Origin: Asticcacaulis sp. SL142
GTDB taxonomy: Bacteria; Pseudomonadota; Alphaproteobacteria; Caulobacterales; Caulobacteraceae
Assembly (NCBI RefSeq): GCF_026625745.1
Contig: NZ_CP113061.1
Location: forward strand, 2,877,501 to 2,941,500
Direction: 5' to 3'
Length of the DNA: 64,000 nucleotides
The position numbers were made by a program, and so were the translations under genes. The notes beneath the pieces were generated by a model. The model ran no database searches, was not told where the DNA came from, and saw only the letters and a program-made list of their open reading frames with translations. How positions within the stretch are numbered: the first letter of the stretch is position 1; each line of letters starts with the position of its first letter. This document shows positions 24,404-33,495 of the stretch, one piece after another.

Positions 24404-25150
24404 ATGATTTCGCGGCGGCAATTGGCAGGCGGTTTAAGCGCTTTGGGTTTGGTCGGGACCGGCACGACCGTGGCGGCGCAGGCGGCCAAGGTGGGCGACA
24501 TCATCTACCACAACCCCTTGTCCAAACCCGAAGATATCGCGGCGTTTAAACTGGAAGGCGAGGCGAAAATCAGCTTTGAGCGCGGGCGCATGACCTTGCA
24601 AAACGCGCGCGATCCGTCCGAGGGGCAGGCATCGAACTTTGTGTTTTGGTGTCCGGAAACATTCCCGGACAATGTCGAGATAAGCTGGAAATTCTGGCCG
24701 GTGGCCGAACCGGGCCTATGCATTCTGTTTTTTGCGGCGGGTGGGATATTGAATGGCAAGCGGGTGCATGTACTCGATAAAGGCCTCAATCCCCGCGCCG
24801 GTATCTATGATCAGTATACACAGAGCGATGTTGATGCGCTGCAAATCGCCTATTTCCGTCGCAGGTGGCCGGAAGAGCGGGCCTTTCATCTGGCCAACCT
24901 GCGCCGTGCGCCGGGGTTTCATTTGCTGGCGCAGGGTGCTGATCCGTTGCCGGATGTCGAAGATGCAACCCCGCCCTATGATATCAAAATCCACAAGACT
25001 TCTAAGGCCGTCGATTTCCTGATCAATGAGCTGCCGGTCGTACATTGGGATGTAACGCCCGGCAGTCCGGCATCAGGGTCGATTGGGTTCCGGCAGATGG
25101 CGCCTTTGATTGCCGATTACGCGGATCTGACGGTGCGCAAAATTGCGTGA
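24404..25150 (+). CDS. DUF1961 (YesU-like) exported protein
   Basis: A 248-residue protein starting MISRRQLAGGLSALGLVGTG, a likely export signal with an SRR motif that could be Tat. The mature part is a beta-sandwich of the DUF1961 family, whose B. subtilis member YesU lies in the rhamnogalacturonan cluster. Visible: NFVFWCPETFPDNVEISWKF, LFFAAGG, YFRRRWPEERAFHLANLRRAPGFHLLAQGADPLP, and PYDIKIHKTSKAVDFLINE. The enzymatic activity of the family is not established to my knowledge; a carbohydrate-binding or lyase-like role is possible. ATG 24404 follows AAGGGAG. Sits between rhaI and the PL22-like gene. Confidence 0.8.
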   Translation: MISRRQLAGGLSALGLVGTGTTVAAQAAKVGDIIYHNPLSKPEDIAAFKLEGEAKISFERGRMTLQNARDPSEGQASNFVFWCPETFPDNVEISWKFWPVAEPGLCILFFAAGGILNGKRVHVLDKGLNPRAGIYDQYTQSDVDALQIAYFRRRWPEERAFHLANLRRAPGFHLLAQGADPLPDVEDATPPYDIKIHKTSKAVDFLINELPVVHWDVTPGSPASGSIGFRQMAPLIADYADLTVRKIA

Positions 25151-25230
25151 TTGTGATTGATTGTTGTGAAATTCGCGCTAGTGTTCAGGCAAAAGGCTGA
25201 AAGCCTAATAACACTCAGCAGGGATTATTG

Positions 25231-26562
25231 ATGCAAAAACGCACTTTTCTGACGGGCGCTGCGGCTCTGGCCGCGCTGTCGGCCATGCCAGCACAGGCGC
25301 AAACCCCAACGCCAACCAAAGATATTCCCGTCGAATGGGTCGATGCCGACACCGGCCACCGGGTGTGCCGCGTTTCAACCGAGGATAATTCCAAGTTCCT
25401 CTATTTCCACGACAATGCCTTTACCGGCGACGGCAAGTGGATGGTTTTCAACGGCCCGAACGGCGTCATGAAGGCCGAGATTGGCACCTGGAAGGTTTCG
25501 GCACTTACCAAGGTCAAAAACGCCCACCTGTTCGAAGTGATCATGGTGTCGCGCACCAAACCGATCGTCTACGTCCGTCAGGCCAAGGTCGCGGGTCAAG
25601 GTAAGGGCGCGGACGGCCTTGATTACTATGCCGTCGATATCAATACCGGCAAAGCGACCGTGATTGCTAAAAACGTCGGCGGCTGGATCGGGTCGGTCAA
25701 TGCCGATGATACCCTGCTGCTGGGGGTGTGGGCTGAGCGGCACTATGAGCTTCAGCCGGGGCCGAAGATTGCGGGCACCGATGGCGGCTATAATGCCATT
25801 GGCCCGGACGGTAAGCCCCTGTCGTTTGCCGCCGCCAAGGAAGTGCGCATGGCCGACCGGCTGGCGCAAAACATTCCGATGGAAATCTTCACGCTCGATA
25901 TCAAGACCGGTGAGCGCAAGGTGGTGACGGCCTCAACTGACTGGCTGAACCACATTCAGTTCTCACCGACCGACCCTCAGCAGATCATGTACTGCCACGA
26001 AGGGCCGTGGCACATGGTGGACCGCATTTGGACGATCCGTGCCGATGGTACGGATAAGCGCGACATCCATAAGCGCACCATGAATATGGAAATCGCCGGT
26101 CATGAGTTCTTCTCATTCGATGGCGAGCAGATTCTGTATGATCTGCAAACCCCGCGCGGTGAGGACTTTTGGCTGGCCTCCTATAACCTTAAGACCGGCA
26201 AGCGTATTTGGTACCACATGGAGCGCAACGAATGGTCGGTGCATTTCCAGATCTCGCGCGACGGCAAGCTGTTTGCCGGTGACGGCGGCGATGAGGAAAT
26301 GGTCGCTAAGGCCAGGGACGGCAAATGGCTTTATCTGTTCGAGCCGGAGATCATCGAGGACTTAGGCGTGTCCGCACCTAACGCCGCCGATCTGGTGCGG
26401 CCAGGCGTGCTGAGATCAAAAAAGATTCTCAACATGGCCAAGCACGACTATCGTGTCGAGCCTAACCTGCAATTCACGCCAGATGGCAAATGGTTGCTGT
26501 TCCGCTCAAACATGCACGGCCCCATCCACACCTACGCGCTAGAGGTTGAAAAATCGGCATAA
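25231..26562 (+). CDS. Oligogalacturonate lyase-like protein (PL22 type)
   Basis: A 443-residue beta-propeller protein with a signal peptide (TFLTGAAALAALSAMPAQAQ), so it acts in the periplasm. PL22 lyases cleave oligogalacturonides to 4-deoxy-L-threo-5-hexosulose uronate; metal-binding histidines occur in HEGPWHMVDRIWTI and IAGHEFFSFDGEQILYD, which are the parts I recognise. WLNHIQFSPTDPQQIMY precedes them. ATG 25231 is used; a TTG lies one codon earlier. The signal peptide differs from the cytoplasmic enterobacterial enzyme, suggesting action on fragments before import. The third gene of the rhaI unit, ended by a strong terminator. Confidence 0.8.
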   Translation: MQKRTFLTGAAALAALSAMPAQAQTPTPTKDIPVEWVDADTGHRVCRVSTEDNSKFLYFHDNAFTGDGKWMVFNGPNGVMKAEIGTWKVSALTKVKNAHLFEVIMVSRTKPIVYVRQAKVAGQGKGADGLDYYAVDINTGKATVIAKNVGGWIGSVNADDTLLLGVWAERHYELQPGPKIAGTDGGYNAIGPDGKPLSFAAAKEVRMADRLAQNIPMEIFTLDIKTGERKVVTASTDWLNHIQFSPTDPQQIMYCHEGPWHMVDRIWTIRADGTDKRDIHKRTMNMEIAGHEFFSFDGEQILYDLQTPRGEDFWLASYNLKTGKRIWYHMERNEWSVHFQISRDGKLFAGDGGDEEMVAKARDGKWLYLFEPEIIEDLGVSAPNAADLVRPGVLRSKKILNMAKHDYRVEPNLQFTPDGKWLLFRSNMHGPIHTYALEVEKSA

Positions 26563-26566
26563 GCCA

Positions 26567-26598
26567 AAAAAGCCCCGGAGCGAAACTCCGGGGCTTTT
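26567..26598. terminator. Bidirectional terminator between PL22-like and PL11 genes
   Basis: AAAAGCCCCGGAG and CTCCGGGGCTTTT form a perfect 13-bp stem around CGAAA, serving convergent genes that end at 26562 and 26654. Confidence 0.92.
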
Positions 26599-26653
26599 CG
26601 TTTTGACGCTCTATTGTTACAAAAATCGGCATCCACTTTTTGGATTGCGCCAG

Positions 26654-28618
26654 TTATTTGCCGATTTTGATATTGGCTTTGGGCGGGGTTTTCATGCCTT
26701 CTCCCAGATAGTAGCTGACATGGGGCGGCTGGTTATAGGCCGTATTCTGCCAGGCGATCGCGGCACGATATACCGGATCGTGCATCAGGGTGGTGAAGCG
26801 ATAGGTTGTTGGAATATTGGTCGAATAGATGCGTAAGGCCGTATTGTCGGTCGTGCGCATGATGACCTCTTCGCGCCAGTCCCCGAGGATATCGGCCTGA
26901 AGCGCCGGATTGGACTTGGTGCCATTGTTTGAGGTGGTATCCGCCATTTCAAAAATGGCAGGCGAATCGTTGGTCTTCCAGTCCCACTTAAAGATCTTAT
27001 TGCCGTCCAGCAGTTCGCGGGTCAGATCGCCGTCCCACCAGATCGCAAAGTTCATCGACCGTGGCCGTTTATCACCAATAACCTTGCCTTGAGCATTATA
27101 AAGTCGGCCTGAGTTAGATGCCCAGTTCTCCGAGCCAATAAAGCGCGGGTCGATATCGGCAGAGACGCCGCGGCCCGTGTCTTTGTCAGCGCGGGTAGAC
27201 CACAGAATTTCACCGGTTTTGGCATCGAGCATGGCCGAGCCGCGGTTGCCGCTGTCACGCATGCTTTCATGGACGCCGAACTTTTCAAGTCCCGGACGAG
27301 ACGGGTCAAGATCAGAAACGTGCATGGCATCGCCGTGACCGAGCTTAGCGGTCCACAGGGCCTTGCCTTCGGCACTCAGCGCCATGGCGCCATAAAGGAT
27401 TTCATCCTTGCCGTCGCCATCGACATCGGCGACCGAAAGCTGGTGGTTGCCCTGATGGGAATAACCGTCCGGCGCGCCGTCAGCTTCGGAATCGAAATAC
27501 CAGCGCAACGACAGCTTGCCGTCCTTGAAGTCATAGGCCGAAAGCGTCGTGCGGGCATAATAGCCGCGCGCCATAATGGCGGTGGGGTGAACGCCGTCCA
27601 GCCATGCGGTGCCCGCTAGGAACCGGTCGGAGCGGTTGGCATAGGCATCGCCCCAGCGCGCTTTCATTTCATCGGGCGTCGCCTCATGTCCGTTCGGGCC
27701 GCGGGTATTGGCGAAATCAACCGTATCGATTACGCGGCCCGTGGCACCTTCGAATACGCTTAGGTATTCCGGGCCCTTGAGGATACGGCCCTGCATCCGC
27801 GCCATCAGGCGACCGTCTTCGGTCACGCGCGATCCGGTGCGGTCATTCTGCTGAACCTCGCCGCCGGTTTCGACCCAGTTGGCAGTGGCGTCACCAATAA
27901 CCTTGCCTTGCGCGTCCGTACTGCCATCAGCGGTTTTGACAATCAGCTCGGCCTTGCCGTCGCCATCATAATCGGCGACCTGAAACTGCGTATAGTGCGC
28001 CCCGGCGCGGATGTTGCGCCCCAGATCGATGCGCCATAATTGTTTGCCTTCAAGCGTATAGGCGTCCAGCAGAACATTGCCGGTGTAGCCGCCCTGAGAG
28101 TTATCCTTAGCATTGGTCGGATCCCATTTCAGGATAATCTCATAACGCCCGTCGCCGTCCAGATCGCCGACCGAAGCGTCATTGGCGGTATAGCTATAGG
28201 TCTGGCCGTCCGGTGTGGTGCCGTCGGCGGGCTTATTCAGCGGAATATTGAGATAGCCTGCCGCCCACACGCGCGCATCGGCGGATGTGCTGGTTTCCTT
28301 AGTGCCTGTGACCGCTGCGACCTTATAGACCGAGGTGGCGCTACCCTTGGCGTCGACGAAATTTGTCGCACTGATGGGCTTTGGCGTGATTTTCTTACCG
28401 TCACGATACAGATTAAAAGTGGTTTTATCCGCATCATTGCCGAGCAGTCGCCAGCTTACCAGCACGCCCTTTGTGGCCGGAACGGCGACTACGCCGCGGT
28501 CGAGGGCTTCCATCAGGCGCGGACCAGCCTGTGCCAGGGCGGGCACTGACATGGTGAGTACAGCCAGCGCAGGTATAAGGGCGCCTGTGCGGCGAAGGTG
28601 ACGTTTCAGATCATGCAT
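26654..28618 (-). CDS. Rhamnogalacturonan lyase (PL11)
   Basis: A 654-residue secreted endo- or exo-acting lyase that cleaves the rhamnose-galacturonate backbone of rhamnogalacturonan-I by beta-elimination, related to B. subtilis YesW/YesX. It has a signal peptide (PALAVLTMSVPALAQAG), an N-terminal fibronectin-like part with LMEALDRGVVAV and VSWRLLGND, then an eight-blade propeller marked by calcium-binding repeats VGDLDGDGRYEI, VADYDGDGKAEL and VADVDGDGKDEI. The motifs YSHQGNHQLSV, GHGDAMHVSDLDP and GDWREEVI are typical. ATG 28618 starts the export signal. Its promoter faces a 1-kb intergenic region shared with the TonB receptor gene. Confidence 0.94.
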   Translation of the reverse strand: MHDLKRHLRRTGALIPALAVLTMSVPALAQAGPRLMEALDRGVVAVPATKGVLVSWRLLGNDADKTTFNLYRDGKKITPKPISATNFVDAKGSATSVYKVAAVTGTKETSTSADARVWAAGYLNIPLNKPADGTTPDGQTYSYTANDASVGDLDGDGRYEIILKWDPTNAKDNSQGGYTGNVLLDAYTLEGKQLWRIDLGRNIRAGAHYTQFQVADYDGDGKAELIVKTADGSTDAQGKVIGDATANWVETGGEVQQNDRTGSRVTEDGRLMARMQGRILKGPEYLSVFEGATGRVIDTVDFANTRGPNGHEATPDEMKARWGDAYANRSDRFLAGTAWLDGVHPTAIMARGYYARTTLSAYDFKDGKLSLRWYFDSEADGAPDGYSHQGNHQLSVADVDGDGKDEILYGAMALSAEGKALWTAKLGHGDAMHVSDLDPSRPGLEKFGVHESMRDSGNRGSAMLDAKTGEILWSTRADKDTGRGVSADIDPRFIGSENWASNSGRLYNAQGKVIGDKRPRSMNFAIWWDGDLTRELLDGNKIFKWDWKTNDSPAIFEMADTTSNNGTKSNPALQADILGDWREEVIMRTTDNTALRIYSTNIPTTYRFTTLMHDPVYRAAIAWQNTAYNQPPHVSYYLGEGMKTPPKANIKIGK

Positions 28619-28785
28619 CTGATTATATCCTTGAGTTCAGTTTCCCCGGTTAAAGGCTGGCCCTGTCGGATCGGTACAACCGCGGTGCCTTATTATTATG
28701 TGTGCAAGGCTACGCCTTTGCCGTGAGCGAGACAAGCGCAATTTGATCGATCGTGCGCGATATTAATCGCGGTATTAGGGTGAGG

Positions 28786-28823
28786 CAAAAAAAACGGTGA
28801 GAGCCAAGGGAATGGCTGTCACC
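28786..28823 (-). terminator. Orphan minus-strand rho-independent terminator
   Basis: GGTGAGAGCCA (28796) pairs with TGGCTGTCACC (ending 28822) with one mismatch. Read on the minus strand the stem is followed by GTTTTTTTT. No annotated minus-strand gene lies immediately upstream, so a small RNA from the intergenic region is possible. Confidence 0.6.
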
Positions 28824-29256
28824 GCTGTAAGTCAATAACTTCGGGGACGCGCCCGGAAGCTATCTCGGGAAGTTGCCTCGCGCAATTTAAGGGCAATATG
28901 CGCCATAAATCACAAGACAGCGTGGCCGGCAAAACGCTTGAAATGAACACAAGTGTCATGCTGAACATAATAGTACGATATTAATCTCAATTGCGCAATA
29001 ACAATCAAAATCGATTTTTAACAAGCGCGCTGTTAGCGCTATCATTTTTTTGCCGGTCTATAAAAACTGCATATGTGAAGCGTAAACATTAGTTTCATAT
29101 TATTCAATATGTTACCGGTTATTCGATTATGTCATGGCTTGGTGTGGCCCATGAAAGGCTTAATGGGCGCGCATCGCGTGGGTGCCGAGAGCGTAAGATT
29201 GTGGCGGTTTGGTAGAAAAATTGTGTTCTTTTTGTAACGCAAGCGCACCTATTTGA

Positions 29257-29277
29257 CCATATTGACGGACAATATGG
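29257..29277. promoter_or_regulatory. Perfect inverted repeat upstream of TonB receptor gene
   Basis: CCATATTG (29257-29264) and CAATATGG (29270-29277) with a 5-bp spacer form a classic dimeric-regulator site in the TonB receptor promoter region. Confidence 0.5.
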
Positions 29278-29631
29278 CGCAAATGATCAAAATGTATCTT
29301 GACTTGCCACAATCAATCAACAAAGGTTAAGGCATCCCACAAGGGGTTGATAAATGAGGCCGATTAACGGCCCAGCAAAAGGGAGATGACACAGGGAACC
29401 GTCCGCTTGCGGAAGGGCTTTGATAAAGAGTGCGCCCGCACGGCAAATGCCGGGCCGGTTTTGCATTTCAAGCCAGCCGTCAGCGGTATTTTTTCACGGT
29501 CATCAGTAACATCAAGTACGGGCGGCAGCATAGCTGACCTGTGCGGATTGCGTTCTCTTTTCAACCTCTGGGGCAGGTGCCGACACAAGGCGCCGGGCTT
29601 TAAAAAAGCCAGCACCAGGAGGACTATTTTG

Positions 29632-32600
29632 ATGTTTACCAACCGTAACCGGTCATTTGCCAAAGCCCTGCAGCACGGCACGGCCATGACTCTTGTTTCC
29701 ATGATGGCGCTGTCGGGCGTGGCTGTGGCTCAGGACGCGATTGTCTCGTCTAGCCAGGCCGGCGCGCCGGTCGCCGCCGCTGCTGACGAAGACATTCAGG
29801 AAGTCGTCGTCGTCGGCGCCCGCGCCGCCCAGCAATCGGCCAATGATCGCAAAAAACGCGCCAAGACGGCGATGGATTCCATCGTCGCAGATGATGTTGG
29901 CGCTTTCCCTGACAAAAACCTGAACGAAGCGATTTCGCGTATCGCTGGCGTAGCGCTGCAGCGTGACGAATTCGGTGAAGGTAGTGGAATCGATATCCGT
30001 GGCAATACTGCAGAGCAGACGCGCGTTGAACTGGACGGCATGGGGGTCAGTAACGCCAGCTTTGCCTTGAGCGGCACACAAAATGCTCGCGGCGCTGAGA
30101 TGGTGGCGCTGCCATCTGATCTTATTAAAAGTGTGGATGTCATCAAAGGATCTACGGCTGACATGACCGAAGGGTCACTTGGCGGTGGTGTTAAAATTCA
30201 GACCCGTACAGGGCTTGATTTCAAAAAGCCTTATCTGTCGCTTCGCGTCGGTGCACGCCGCAACTCGCTTGGGGAGCAGTGGAAGCCAGATTATAATCTG
30301 GTGGCCTCGCGCAAGTTCCTGAATGATCGCCTGGGTGTTGTTTTGAGCCTAACTGGCAGCAACTATCAGAACAATTCCAGTTCACAGGGGACATCGGCTA
30401 ACAATACCGGATATCTGGGGCGCCTTGATTTCGATGGTTCTGCGGAAAAGACGTTTGAGTTCAACCCCTCGACCGTGGGTGGCACAGGCGTTGGTGCAAC
30501 TTTGAACCCGGATACGCTGCTAGCCAATTCAAGTTTTACACCGCGTCAAATTGTCGAAAGATCAGCTTCGGCGCAAACCAAAGCCGACTGTAGCACGGCA
30601 TTTCCGCTCTTGACGACGGGATCAAACAACGTCAAGAACCAACGCGTTTACGAACTTCAGACTTGTCTAAATCAATGGAACGATCTTGAGCCAAATTTGG
30701 TTCGCAGCTACGATAATACGCAGTTGGATGAGCGTTTCTCTGCTGACATTCGCTTTGATTACAAAATCAGCGATAATTTTACCGTATTTGCCAAATATAA
30801 CAAATCAACGCGCGAGGTTGACCGCCAGTATCGCTGGCGTAGCCTTCAGGGCGGGCAAGAAACACCGATTAACCCCGGCAATATTTATACGACAGCGGGC
30901 AATCCTAACGGCGTATGGAATATTGCAGCCGGTTCACCATACCAACAACGGGTCGTTTCACCGACGGCTGCTGGGAAGTATTTCCTCTATGATGGCGTTG
31001 GTATCTACAACAATAACCCGGCTATAGGTAATGTTGTTGGCATTGATCCGTCCACGGTCAAAGTCGATGAGAATCACTTTGTGACTGAGTATGTGCTGAC
31101 AGATGCCAGTTCGAACATTACTCAATCGTGGGAGCCGTTCGAAACAACCAATACATTTGCTCAGTTTGGAGGCAATTATAATAGCGGACCGTTGAAGGTC
31201 GAGTTTATGGTCGGTAAGTCTGAAGCCGATTATAAACGCTTCAATATCTCAACAAACCGCTCCTTCAATTATGGTGCGGCGCGCTTCTTTGTGCAGCCCA
31301 GTGGTTTGTGGTCGCATGAGATTTTAGGCAGCTACGATGAGACCAATCCTGCGAACTACGTGCAGTTAAATTCTCAGGCGGCAATCACGACGGCTGTGGC
31401 TCCTACGTATGAAGTGCCAGCAGGCGTTCCGGTAAGAACCGTTGCGCAACGTCCGCTAGTGTCAAACAGCTTTGCTTTGAACTTTGACGCTTGGATTGGG
31501 GAGTCTACTGAAACCACCGCAAAGATAGATGTTACCTATAATCTTGAAGATAAATTGCCATTCTTCAGCGCTTTCAAGATCGGTGTGAGCCAGCGTAATC
31601 CACAAGGTAAGGCTTGGTCGCGTCCGGGCGGTCGTACAATCTCGAACGCTGTTGGCAGTTATTTGGTGGGGGGTGTTGTAAACCCGAACTACGTACCCGC
31701 GGTGGTCTTGCCGTCGACTTTGATGCGCGGGTCGTTCCGTGCTTGTCAGCCAACGGCAACGTCGATTGAGGCCTGTAACTATGGTTATGTGCCGGCGAGC
31801 AATATGTTTAACGCTCTGACGGGCGTGACGACATACACCCCTGCCGAAATGCAGGCTCTGATTGCAGCAACCATTTCACAGCCAGATTCCAATTTCTTCA
31901 ATGACTATGAAGGTGCGGAGAATATGGAAAACTGGCAGGGCATTGACGTTAAAAAGTTGGTTAGCCTTGTGCCTTCCGCCCAGAACTACAACTTCAATTG
32001 TATGAAGAGCTGTGTTGCCAGCGATGGCAAGGTGTATGATCAGTTCTTCCAGGGCTATGACGAAAAGATTACTGCTGCCTACTATATGGCAGAGTTTGAA
32101 CAGCCTCTGCCGCTGGGTATGGAATTGGTTGGTAACTTTGGTCTGCGGGCGGTTGAAACCGAAGCCACGGGTCAGGGAGCCTTCACCCTGCAATCCGTCC
32201 GTACGACAGCGGCATTTGATCCGCTTAACCCGACTGCGGCTGCGGGTATCGTGACTACAAGCTATACGCAGCAGGTTGAATTTACGCGTACCACCCGCGA
32301 TTATTTGCCGACATACAACGTCGGTGTATGGGTTGTGCCGGATCAAGTCGTCGTCCGCTATTACAAGGGCAAGACGATTTCGCGTCCTGGCGTTAACTTC
32401 ATGTTACCGGCCGGTACCTGCACCGTCGATGAGCGTCGTGAATTGGATGTCATCGGTTTTGACGGCGACAACTCATGTAGTGTCCGCGTAGGTAACCCTG
32501 AGTTGAAGCCGTATACGGCCTGGGACCAGAACTTGAGTGTGGAATGGTATCCTAACCGTGACACCATGCTCTCTCTGGCCACCCATAAATTGGACGTCCT

Positions 32601-33294
32601 TATTGGGAATGTTGTTGGGACCAGCGCCACAGGTAAGTTGTTTGCCGGTTCTGACTATGTCGACCCTGTAACGGGACAGGCTTTGGCTGATCTGGAATTT
32701 ACGTATCCAACGTATGAAAATGCTCCAGGTATTGAACGTACAGGTTGGGAGTTTACCTCTAAAACGGCATTTACCTTCCTGCCTTGGTATTTCCGTTACA
32801 CTGGTGCGGACTTCAACTATTCTAAGTTAGAGTCTAAAGGAGCGACCAATATCATCAACCCAAACACGGGTGAGGTCATGCCGCCGCAGCGAGAGTCAGA
32901 TTATTTTGCAAACCTGTCGCTGTGGTATGATGACGGTAAAACCAATGCCCGCATCACCTATCAGGCGCGTGGTGAGTATTTCATCTGTATTGAATCTTGC
33001 GGTAGTAATGGTCGGAACAATTATCCGAGCGAGATTGGTTTTGATGCCCGTCCTGCGCCTTATCAGCCTGGTAATGCCGTCTGGCAGGATGAAACTAAAT
33101 ATGTTGATGCAAAGATCACCCATAAGTTCCGCCCGAATGTGGAATTCTATGTTGAAGGCCGTAACCTGACGAAGCAAGGCACGACCACTTCGAACGGTGC
33201 CGATCGTACGTTTGCAGACGGGACGCCTACGGTTCATAACTTGAACTATGGTGGTCGTACCTTCTCCTTCGGTGTCACCTACCGCATGCAATAG
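29632..33294 (+). CDS. TonB-dependent receptor (large, oligosaccharide-type)
   Basis: A 1220-residue outer-membrane transporter that would bring large oligosaccharides into the periplasm using TonB energy. From ATG 29632 (AGGAGG at 29616) it has a signal peptide ending near VAVAQDA, a TonB box (EDIQEVVVVGARA), the plug domain with FPDKNLNEAISRIAGVALQRD, GIDIRGNTAEQTRVELDGMG and LGGGVKIQTRTG, then a 22-strand-type barrel finishing with YGGRTFSFGVTYRMQ (terminal aromatic-x-Gln). Extra length over ordinary receptors is in barrel loops, typical of the glycan-import subclass of Caulobacterales and Sphingomonadales. Its position among PL11 and PL26-like genes points to rhamnogalacturonan fragments. 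An upstream start at 29386 is rejected. Confidence 0.93.
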   Translation: MFTNRNRSFAKALQHGTAMTLVSMMALSGVAVAQDAIVSSSQAGAPVAAAADEDIQEVVVVGARAAQQSANDRKKRAKTAMDSIVADDVGAFPDKNLNEAISRIAGVALQRDEFGEGSGIDIRGNTAEQTRVELDGMGVSNASFALSGTQNARGAEMVALPSDLIKSVDVIKGSTADMTEGSLGGGVKIQTRTGLDFKKPYLSLRVGARRNSLGEQWKPDYNLVASRKFLNDRLGVVLSLTGSNYQNNSSSQGTSANNTGYLGRLDFDGSAEKTFEFNPSTVGGTGVGATLNPDTLLANSSFTPRQIVERSASAQTKADCSTAFPLLTTGSNNVKNQRVYELQTCLNQWNDLEPNLVRSYDNTQLDERFSADIRFDYKISDNFTVFAKYNKSTREVDRQYRWRSLQGGQETPINPGNIYTTAGNPNGVWNIAAGSPYQQRVVSPTAAGKYFLYDGVGIYNNNPAIGNVVGIDPSTVKVDENHFVTEYVLTDASSNITQSWEPFETTNTFAQFGGNYNSGPLKVEFMVGKSEADYKRFNISTNRSFNYGAARFFVQPSGLWSHEILGSYDETNPANYVQLNSQAAITTAVAPTYEVPAGVPVRTVAQRPLVSNSFALNFDAWIGESTETTAKIDVTYNLEDKLPFFSAFKIGVSQRNPQGKAWSRPGGRTISNAVGSYLVGGVVNPNYVPAVVLPSTLMRGSFRACQPTATSIEACNYGYVPASNMFNALTGVTTYTPAEMQALIAATISQPDSNFFNDYEGAENMENWQGIDVKKLVSLVPSAQNYNFNCMKSCVASDGKVYDQFFQGYDEKITAAYYMAEFEQPLPLGMELVGNFGLRAVETEATGQGAFTLQSVRTTAAFDPLNPTAAAGIVTTSYTQQVEFTRTTRDYLPTYNVGVWVVPDQVVVRYYKGKTISRPGVNFMLPAGTCTVDERRELDVIGFDGDNSCSVRVGNPELKPYTAWDQNLSVEWYPNRDTMLSLATHKLDVLIGNVVGTSATGKLFAGSDYVDPVTGQALADLEFTYPTYENAPGIERTGWEFTSKTAFTFLPWYFRYTGADFNYSKLESKGATNIINPNTGEVMPPQRESDYFANLSLWYDDGKTNARITYQARGEYFICIESCGSNGRNNYPSEIGFDARPAPYQPGNAVWQDETKYVDAKITHKFRPNVEFYVEGRNLTKQGTTTSNGADRTFADGTPTVHNLNYGGRTFSFGVTYRMQ

Positions 33295-33328
33295 TTCGAG
33301 TTAGTAAGCGTACATCGTAACCCGACTG

Positions 33329-33360
33329 CCGCCGCCTGAGAGATCAGGCGGCGGTTTTTT
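33329..33360 (+). terminator. Terminator after TonB receptor gene
   Basis: CCGCCGCCTG (33329-33338) pairs with CAGGCGGCGG (33345-33354), followed by six T. Confidence 0.9.
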
Positions 33361-33495
33361 GTTGATTGATGTTGACATAAGTTGCGCAGTAGCGTCTGTT
33401 TTAATCAAGATCGGCCAATGGTATAACCCATTCTTACGCCGGAAATGCGCCTATGCTGCGTATAAACCATAACCGCGGAACCTAGGGTAGGACAC

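Larger units (their letters stand above)
28619..29631. other. 1-kb intergenic region with inverted repeats and a minus-strand terminator
   Basis: No convincing gene. Holds a perfect repeat CGCGAT-ATTA-ATCGCG (28756-28771), a minus-strand terminator (28786-28823), an AACTTC/GAAGTT structure (28837-28874), the repeat CCATATTG/CAATATGG (29257-29277), and the ribosome site of the TonB receptor at 29616. The frame from 29386 is open into the receptor but encodes no signal peptide. Confidence 0.6.

Noticed and set aside
29386-29631. Upstream start of the TonB receptor
   Set aside because: It would bury the signal peptide; ATG 29632 has an AGGAGG site and leads into the signal peptide.
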